Positions 6,675-9,583 of a DNA stretch of 9,583 nucleotides are shown here, one piece after another; position 1 is the first letter of the stretch, and every line of letters starts with the position of its first letter. The DNA comes from Nanoarchaeales archaeon (GTDB taxonomy: Archaea; Nanobdellota; Nanobdellia; Woesearchaeales; UBA583): contig JABSQY010000025.1 of assembly GCA_013215525.1 (NCBI GenBank), forward strand, positions 1-9,583, written 5' to 3'. The notes under the pieces are model-generated. The model did not search any database. It was not told the origin of the DNA and worked only from the letters and a program-made list of their open reading frames with translations. Made by a program: the position numbers and the translations under genes.

Positions 6675-6836
6675 ATGACAGCAGACACAGCGACAATTAA
6701 CCAAAACCACACACAAATAGAATTAGATGAGGCATATGATGAATTTGTGAAAAAAGCAGTAAAACAAGGACTTCAATCTATTGAGGAAGGAAAAGTTCAT
6801 GATTTAGAAGACGTTATGAAAGAGTTAGATATTTAA
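6675..6836 (+). CDS. antitoxin of module 1 (paralogue of module 4 antitoxin)
   Basis: This is a 53-residue acidic protein beginning MTADTATINQNHTQIELDEA. The second half, YDEFVKKAVKQGLQSIEEGK then EDVMKEL, aligns closely with the antitoxin at 8410 (YEEYVDKAVEEGLKQYKEGK, EEVMRKI). The pattern of a helix, then EGK and a short helix E-x-V-M, is typical of short antitoxins paired with ParE/RelE toxins: a DNA-binding or dimerising N-terminal part and a toxin-wrapping C-terminus. It is followed after 9 bases by the toxin. The TATA-like region lies at about 6646-6661. It is intact although its toxin is not. Confidence 0.75.
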   Translation: MTADTATINQNHTQIELDEAYDEFVKKAVKQGLQSIEEGKVHDLEDVMKELDI

Positions 6837-6845
6837 TTTTTCAAG

Positions 6846-7169
6846 ATGAGAAATAAATATAAATTATCTGATGACGCTAAGTTTGATTTATTAGAAGTTA
6901 AATCATATTATAACAAATTATCTAAATCTTACACAAAAATATTATTAAAACAATTAATAAGTTCTATTAAAGAATTATAGGATTATCCTGAGATTGGAAA
7001 AGAATCATTATTTAATTCAAAAGAAATTCAATGTGGAAATTATAGAATATTTTATTTATTTAGAGATAATAAAATATTTATTTTTTTATCTATTATTAAT
7101 TTTCTAGTATTATCTTTAGAAACAGACCAAATAAAAGGAAATAATTTTAAATCTTCAATAGAATCATGA
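6846..7169 (+). pseudogene. ParE/RelE-superfamily toxin of module 1, broken
   Basis: From the ATG at 6846 the frame encodes a ParE-like protein. It has a helical N-terminus (LSDDAKFDLLEVKSYYNKLS), then SIKEL-TAG-DYPEIGKES, then the core NYRIFYLFRDNKIFIFLSIIN. TAG at 6978-6980 is codon 45, where ParE proteins have an ordinary residue before the P-x-I/M-G motif; GAG or CAG to TAG is the simplest origin. After SIINF (about 7107) the family's C-terminal basic residues are missing and the frame continues through antisense of the module 2 toxin to TGA at 7167-7169. With both an internal stop and a foreign tail, it is most likely inactive. Confidence 0.7.
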
Positions 7170-7258
7170 ATACTTTGTTTCAATTTTTGGGAAAAGTTAA
7201 TTTTCAAGATTTCATATTTAGTTTTAAAGTTTAATGTAAAAATCAATTCAAATTTCAT
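7052..7258 (-). pseudogene. RelE/ParE-superfamily toxin of module 2, C-terminally truncated
   Basis: This minus-strand protein of 68 residues starts MKFELIFTLNFKTKYEIL. It has the helical middle KLKQSIHDSIEDLKLFPF and the core strand TRKLIIDKKINIL, then stops after LSLNK. Family members normally continue for about 20 residues with another strand and a basic end, so it looks cut. Its last 118 bases overlap the 3' end of the module 1 toxin on the other strand, and that gene's tail is also abnormal, so the two seem joined by a deletion. Its ATG overlaps the antitoxin TGA (ATGA), the usual antitoxin-toxin coupling. Confidence 0.65.
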
Positions 7259-7467
7259 TCTAATAATACTTTTTTCATTTCATCAAAAGTATAAGTTCTA
7301 TCATTTTTCAAGCTTTCTCGTCCTAAACGACCTTCTTCACGAATTTTTAAACTTAAATTAATTTCATTTCTTTCATTAGTTAATTGTTCATCAGTTAGGT
7401 TTGAGTGGTTTAAAAGTGTAGCTGTAACTCCAACTTGTCCTTTTTTGGTTAAATTATTTTTAATCAT
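7255..7467 (-). CDS. antitoxin of module 2
   Basis: This 70-residue protein begins MIKNNLTKKGQVGVTATL and ends DRTYTFDEMKKVLLE; the ending resembles the toxin-binding tail of ParD/RelB-like antitoxins. An in-frame ATG at 7542 would add 25 residues, but that stretch covers the hairpins of the two-hairpin element and the TATA-like box at 7488-7497, so I prefer the ATG at 7467, 21 bases from that box. The middle LTDEQLTNERNEINLSLKIREEG is charged and helical. The stop TGA overlaps the toxin start by ATGA. The family is assigned by context rather than by strong sequence match. Confidence 0.65.
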   Translation of the reverse strand: MIKNNLTKKGQVGVTATLLNHSNLTDEQLTNERNEINLSLKIREEGRLGRESLKNDRTYTFDEMKKVLLE

Positions 7468-7487
7468 AATAATATTAATAGTACTAA

Positions 7488-7497
7488 TTATATAAAA
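7488..7497 (-). promoter_or_regulatory. TATA-like box of module 2
   Basis: The minus strand reads TTTTATATAA, 21-30 bases before the ATG at 7467. Copy b of the two-hairpin element lies immediately upstream of it, between the divergent promoters of modules 2 and 3. Confidence 0.5.
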
Positions 7498-7500
7498 CTT

Positions 7501-7550
7501 TGTCAAAACTAGTTTTGACATCGGCTTAGAAATTTCTTTCAAATTTCTTG
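7501..7550 (+). repeat. two-hairpin element, copy b
   Basis: Hairpin 1 is a perfect 20-base palindrome, TGTCAAAACTAGTTTTGACA. It is followed by TC, the linker GGCTTAG, then hairpin 2 with arms AGAAATTT/AAATTTCT around the loop CTTTC, and TTGA. It lies between the divergent promoters of modules 2 and 3 and directly abuts the 5' part of the module 3 promoter block. Confidence 0.65.
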
Positions 7551-7563
7551 AATATTAATTTAA

Positions 7564-7595
7564 AAGAATTAAAACGAATATTTATAATATTTAAA
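7564..7595 (+). promoter_or_regulatory. 32-bp promoter block of module 3
   Basis: It is identical over 32 bases to 8364-8395, exactly 800 bases downstream. It contains the TATA-like TTTATAATA at 7581-7589, placed 21-29 bases before the ATG at 7610, and the small palindrome AATATT-TAT-AATATT. The same distance to the start codon is kept in module 4, so the two antitoxins probably share promoter strength and regulation. Confidence 0.65.
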
Positions 7596-7609
7596 ATACT
7601 AATAATACT

Positions 7610-7819
7610 ATGACAGAGACACAAAACCTAACCGAAAACCAAATTAGAACTATTGTTAGAGATGAAATTGATAATTATTATGGTTCAGAACCAGAATATA
7701 TTAAAGAATCAGAATTAACACAAGAAGACAAACAAGACATTCTAAAAGCAAACCAAGAACTAAAAGAAGGAAAAACTAAATCATTTGAACAAGTTTACGA
7801 GGAATTAATAAAAAATTAA
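7610..7819 (+). CDS. antitoxin of module 3
   Basis: This 69-residue acidic protein starts MTETQNLTENQIRTIVRDEI and ends LKEGKTKSFEQVYEELIKN. The tail (EGKT-x-S-x-E-x-V-x-EL) is typical of the toxin-neutralising end of RelB/ParD-like antitoxins. The N-terminal MTE-T-Q start resembles the MTADT and MTTDT starts of modules 1 and 4, but the middle is different, so it is a distant relative at most. It stops one base before the toxin start codon. The promoter block at 7564-7595 drives it. Confidence 0.75.
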   Translation: MTETQNLTENQIRTIVRDEIDNYYGSEPEYIKESELTQEDKQDILKANQELKEGKTKSFEQVYEELIKN

Positions 7820-7820
7820 A

Positions 7821-8081
7821 TTGTATAATATTGAATTATCAAAACAATCAGACAAATTTCTAAATAATATAAAAGATAAAAAATTACAAGAAAGAATTTT
7901 AAAATCTATATTTAATCTAAAAATAAATCCAAAACCAAAAGGAAATTTTAAATATTTAAAACCAGACAATGAAAATTTAAGAATTAGAGTTGGAATATAT
8001 AGAATTATATATACAATTAAAGAAGATAAGTTAGTTATTTTAATAATTAAAATAGACAAGAGAAGTAAAGTATACAATTAG
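7821..8081 (+). CDS. RelE-family toxin of module 3 (TTG start)
   Basis: This 86-residue RelE/ParE-superfamily toxin is probably a ribosome-dependent mRNA interferase. It shows the family pattern: SKQSDKFLNNIKDKKLQERI, then INPKPKGNFKYLK, then the core LRIRVGIYRIIYTIKEDKLV, ending KIDKRSKVYN. The arginines in RIRVGIYRIIY and in DKR are the expected RNA-binding or catalytic positions; the His of the common GHR-x-x-VY ending is replaced by Asp-Lys. The start is TTG, one base after the antitoxin stop; no ATG exists in frame and the only upstream option before a stop is ATT. The stop is TAG, with TAA twelve codons later. Confidence 0.85.
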   Translation: MYNIELSKQSDKFLNNIKDKKLQERILKSIFNLKINPKPKGNFKYLKPDNENLRIRVGIYRIIYTIKEDKLVILIIKIDKRSKVYN

Positions 8082-8126
8082 AACAACAACACACAAAAAC
8101 CAAAACTACTCAAAAAATAAAAAAAA

Positions 8127-8184
8127 CTATGTGAATAATTTTATATTTTCACATAGGCTTAGGAATTTCTTTCAAATTCCTTGA
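8127..8184 (+). repeat. two-hairpin element, copy c
   Basis: Hairpin 1 has 9-bp arms CTATGTGAA/TTCACATAG. The linker GGCTTAG overlaps its last G. Hairpin 2 has arms AGGAATTT/AAATTCCT around CTTTC, then TTGA. Relative to copies b and d, one A-T pair has become G-C on both sides of the stem, a compensatory change. It separates the A-rich run from ATAAGAAAGG, which are nearly adjacent in the spacer after module 4. Confidence 0.7.
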
Positions 8185-8186
8185 AG

Positions 8187-8210
8187 ATAAGAAAGGTAGT
8201 ATCAGCCTGC
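8187..8210 (+). repeat. GC-richer hairpin block, copy 1
   Basis: It matches 8910-8933 at 23 of 24 positions. GGTAG and CTGCT (8195-8199, 8207-8211) can pair, with one or two G-U pairs, around the loop TATCAGC. Such GC content is unusual in this sequence. The segment after it (TCATCGAAC) resembles the segment after copy 2 before element d interrupts it. Confidence 0.6.
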
Positions 8211-8222
8211 TCATCGAACTTT

Positions 8223-8289
8223 ATTAAATTTTTAAGAATCTTTGATTCTAATTTAATCAAGGCTTAGAAATTTCTTTCAAATTTCTTGA
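8223..8289 (+). repeat. two-hairpin element, copy d
   Basis: Hairpin 1 is longer, with outer arms ATTAAAT/ATTTAAT and an inner stem AGAATC/GATTCT around TTT. It is followed by CAA, the linker GGCTTAG, then hairpin 2 with arms AGAAATTT/AAATTTCT around CTTTC, and TTGA. The 3' half is identical to copy b while hairpin 1 is unrelated in sequence. It interrupts the second half of the spacer block. Confidence 0.7.
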
Positions 8290-8363
8290 CAAAAATATAC
8301 GAAATTATCTCAATAAATTAGAAAAATAGTATTAAAATTAGTACAAAACATAAATTAATCTAC

Positions 8364-8395
8364 AAGAATTAAAACGAATATTTATAATATTTAAA
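8364..8395 (+). promoter_or_regulatory. 32-bp promoter block of module 4
   Basis: Identical over 32 bases to 7564-7595. TTTATAATA at 8381-8389 lies 21-29 bases before the ATG at 8410. The bases just upstream (ATAAATTAATCTAC) also match the region upstream of module 1 (ATAAATTAATTTAC at 6565-6578), showing that three modules share one promoter ancestor. Confidence 0.65.
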
Positions 8396-8409
8396 GAATT
8401 AAAATAGTT

Positions 8410-8592
8410 ATGACAACCGACACGATTACAACAACCGATTCACACACAGACCAAGAACTAGCAAAAGCCTACGAAGAGTATGTAGATAAAGCCGTAGAAG
8501 AAGGTTTAAAACAATACAAAGAAGGAAAAGTAGTTTCACATGAAGAAGTTATGAGAAAGATAAATGAAAAATATTTTTCAAAAAATGAATAA
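8410..8592 (+). CDS. antitoxin of module 4
   Basis: This 60-residue acidic protein starts MTTDTITTTDSHTDQELAKA, followed by YEEYVDKAVEEGLKQYKEGK, HEEVMRKINEKYFSKNE. It is a clear paralogue of the module 1 antitoxin. The layout fits a small antitoxin with a central helix and a C-terminal toxin-binding segment. Its last 8 bases overlap the toxin start, so the two are translationally coupled. The start is fixed by the promoter block 21-29 bases upstream. Confidence 0.8.
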   Translation: MTTDTITTTDSHTDQELAKAYEEYVDKAVEEGLKQYKEGKVVSHEEVMRKINEKYFSKNE

Positions 8593-8848
8593 AGTAATTT
8601 GGACTGAACTTGCTGAAAGTAATTTCGATAATATTTTATTTTATTTAAGTCAAAATTCAGAAAGTTATTTAGAAATTTTTAAAACTAAATTTGATTCTAC
8701 AATTGACAAATTACTCTTATTTCCAAATATGGGAAAAGACTTCAAAGAAGTTAAAGAATATCCATTTGAAAATTATAGAATAATTTATGATATCTTTGAA
8801 AATAATTTAATTTTAATCAGTATAACACATTCAAGAAGAAACTTTTAA
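8585..8848 (+). CDS. ParE-type toxin of module 4
   Basis: This 87-residue toxin of the ParE/RelE superfamily starts MNKVIWTELAESNFDNILFY, followed by a helix, then DKLLLFPNMGKDF, PFENYRIIYDIFENNLILIS and the ending ITHSRRNF. The P-x-M-G motif, YRIIY core strand and terminal H-S-RRN are the standard ParE landmarks; family members poison gyrase or cleave mRNA. I chose the ATG at 8585 over the one at 8564, which would add seven residues and a longer overlap with the antitoxin. Length is complete, so this module is probably functional. It is the intact counterpart of the broken module 1 toxin. Confidence 0.85.
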   Translation: MNKVIWTELAESNFDNILFYLSQNSESYLEIFKTKFDSTIDKLLLFPNMGKDFKEVKEYPFENYRIIYDIFENNLILISITHSRRNF

Positions 8849-8886
8849 TTCACACTTTCGACAAAGCAAACACAGCCACAAAAAAC
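8845..8886 (+). repeat. A/C-rich tail after module 4
   Basis: TTAATTCACACTTTCGACAA and the following A/C-rich bases resemble the tail after the XRE gene (from 6449) and, more loosely, the one after module 3 (8082-8126). All three lie at the 3' side of a gene and lead into structured spacer DNA. Confidence 0.45.
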
Positions 8887-8974
8887 CTACTCGAAAAATA
8901 ATAAAAATAATAAGAAAGGTAGTGTCAGCCTGCCTTCGAAGTACTTTTTATTCGAATTAGTCCCAATCGAGTAG
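8887..8974 (+). repeat. structured spacer block, copy 2 (uninterrupted)
   Basis: CTACTCGA (8887-8894) and TCGAGTAG (8967-8974) form an 8-bp outer stem. Inside are the hairpin GGTAG/CTGCC (8918-8922, 8930-8934) around TGTCAGC and a second hairpin with TTCGAA arms (8935-8940, 8951-8956). It looks like a folded RNA or a single-stranded recombination site. It matches the interrupted copy at 8187-8330. Confidence 0.55.
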
Positions 8975-8980
8975 AGAAGA

Positions 8981-8989
8981 TTTAAATAA
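8981..8989 (+). promoter_or_regulatory. TATA-like box for the terminal membrane protein
   Basis: TTTAAATAA lies 24-32 bases before the ATG at 9013. Confidence 0.4.
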
Positions 8990-9012
8990 GAACAAATCTA
9001 GATTATATTTAG

Positions 9013-9583
9013 ATGAAAAAAGAAACCAAATCAACCTTAAATATTTTAAAAGAAAATAAATTATATATATTTTTTATTTTAACAATTATTTCAATCATAT
9101 TTTTATTATTTTTATTAAAAATAATTTCAAAAGAACAAATTACATTTTTTAATATTATAACAATTTTTGGAACTCTTATAGGTATTTGGTTATTTTATAT
9201 TAGAAATAAACATATTGAGACACAATTAGAACAAACAAATGAACAATTGAAAATTACGAGTAAACAAATTAAAATTCAAGATAATACAAGAAAAGACCAA
9301 AAATTTTTGGATGCTATTAAATTAATTACTGAGAGTAAAGAAAATATAGATTCTAAATTAGGTGGTTTACATATTTTAGAAAACTTAGCTAAAACAAGTC
9401 CAGAATATAGACAAAGAATTTTAGATTATTTAGGAACTCATACAGAAAAATTAAAAAATTTTACTTTTAGTTTTAAAGACGAAAATTATTTAGTCTATCA
9501 CCTATTGGAACGTAGAAACAATTCAGAAAAAATAAAATATGAATATCACAAAGAAGTTGAACATTATTCTCCAAATGAAAATT
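9013..9583 (+). CDS. two-helix membrane protein, probable pentapeptide-repeat type (3' end outside window)
   Basis: The visible 190 residues begin with a short basic segment. Two transmembrane helices (about 17-38 and 43-63) and a coiled coil at about 66-92 (IETQLEQTNEQLKITSKQIK) follow. Next comes the motif KFLDAIKLI...SKLGGLHILENLAKTSPEYRQRILDYL at about 97-140. That arrangement is the usual N-terminal half of membrane-bound pentapeptide-repeat proteins of bacteria (R-F-x-x-A-x-x-x-L-G ... R-L-G-G-I-Y-A-L-E-R-L-A ... SP). The repeats themselves would lie beyond the window edge, so the name rests on the N-terminal part. The gene has its own TATA-like box and follows the toxin-antitoxin array directly. 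The function of this type is not established. Confidence 0.65.
   Translation, partial: MKKETKSTLNILKENKLYIFFILTIISIIFLLFLLKIISKEQITFFNIITIFGTLIGIWLFYIRNKHIETQLEQTNEQLKITSKQIKIQDNTRKDQKFLDAIKLITESKENIDSKLGGLHILENLAKTSPEYRQRILDYLGTHTEKLKNFTFSFKDENYLVYHLLERRNNSEKIKYEYHKEVEHYSPNEN

Larger units (their letters stand above)
8082..8409. other. composite spacer between modules 3 and 4
   Basis: This 328-base region carries no gene. In order it holds an A/C-only tail (8082-8126, ending in an A-run), two-hairpin element copy c, the GC-richer hairpin block at 8187-8210, two-hairpin element copy d, an AT-rich stretch, and the promoter block of module 4. Aligning it with the spacer after module 4 suggests that copies c and d are insertions into a shared ancestral spacer. 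Confidence 0.6.

Noticed and set aside
7805..8077. Minus-strand open frame opposite the module 3 toxin
   Set aside because: It is antisense to a clear RelE-family gene and hydrophobic only because of complementary AT-rich codons.
7501..8289. Integron attC sites between the toxin-antitoxin cassettes
   Set aside because: The spacers have palindromic structure, but I do not find the GTTRRRY/RYYYAAC core pair in the right arrangement, and no integrase is visible in the window.
7501..8289. CRISPR array, from repeated 25-30 base units
   Set aside because: The repeats are unevenly spaced, occur in both orientations, and are separated by genes or by other repeats rather than by unique spacers of constant length.
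7564..8395. dif/Xer-type recombination sites, because AATATT-TAT-AATATT recurs beside toxin-antitoxin modules
   Set aside because: The repeat coincides with a TATA-like box at a fixed distance from the start codon, which explains it as a promoter. The 11-6-11 layout of dif is not evident.
8887..8974. tRNA or other standard structural RNA
   Set aside because: The fold has three stems, but there is no T-loop GTTC motif, no acceptor CCA context and no anticodon-arm geometry, and I recognise no rRNA or SRP motif.

Overview
This window most likely comes from a very AT-rich archaeon with a small genome, probably a DPANN-type lineage (Woesearchaeota/Pacearchaeota-like). Several points suggest this. 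There is a DUF4013 membrane protein, a short coiled-coil protein with an Ada-like zinc-knuckle tail, and a DUF2178-like membrane protein next to a tiny XRE regulator. There are no convincing Shine-Dalgarno sequences, and TATA-like boxes sit about 20-30 bases before many start codons, as expected for near-leaderless archaeal transcripts. The lineage is inferred from style and families, not from a marker gene.

Left part (1-5300). The 3' end of an unrecognised gene is followed by a DUF4013 membrane protein and a thioredoxin-like [2Fe-2S] ferredoxin (514-1389). A 274-residue orphan lies on the minus strand (1423-2247). It is divergent from the coiled-coil/zinc protein (2508-2855). Next is a 500-residue acidic surface protein (2942-4444) with a signal peptide, four roughly 93-residue repeats each holding one cysteine pair, and a C-terminal anchor. 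A strong palindrome separates it from a convergent ArsC/Spx-family thiol oxidoreductase (4466-4819, minus). A small sequon-rich orphan follows (5009-5299).

Middle (5290-6422). Two paralogous four-helix membrane proteins and an XRE repressor form an operon. Two identical 22-bp imperfect palindromes flank its TATA box and look like an autoregulatory operator pair. The second membrane gene has an in-frame TAG exactly where its paralogue has Trp7.

Right part (6423-9012) is a toxin-antitoxin island with four RelE/ParE-superfamily modules. Module 1 is forward and its toxin carries an internal TAG. Module 2 is on the minus strand, and its toxin is truncated and runs tail-to-tail into toxin 1. Modules 3 and 4 are forward and look intact. 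The spaces between modules are built from recurring parts: a 32-bp promoter block, A/C-rich G-poor tails, a GC-richer hairpin with the loop TGTCAGC, and a two-hairpin element present four times. The two-hairpin element shows a compensatory base-pair change and sits at different places within otherwise alignable spacers, so it looks mobile. It is the best candidate here for something undescribed.

The right edge (9013-9583) holds the start of a two-helix membrane protein whose cytoplasmic motif matches the N-terminal part of pentapeptide-repeat proteins. It lies directly beyond the toxin-antitoxin array and could be a further accessory or defence-type gene.
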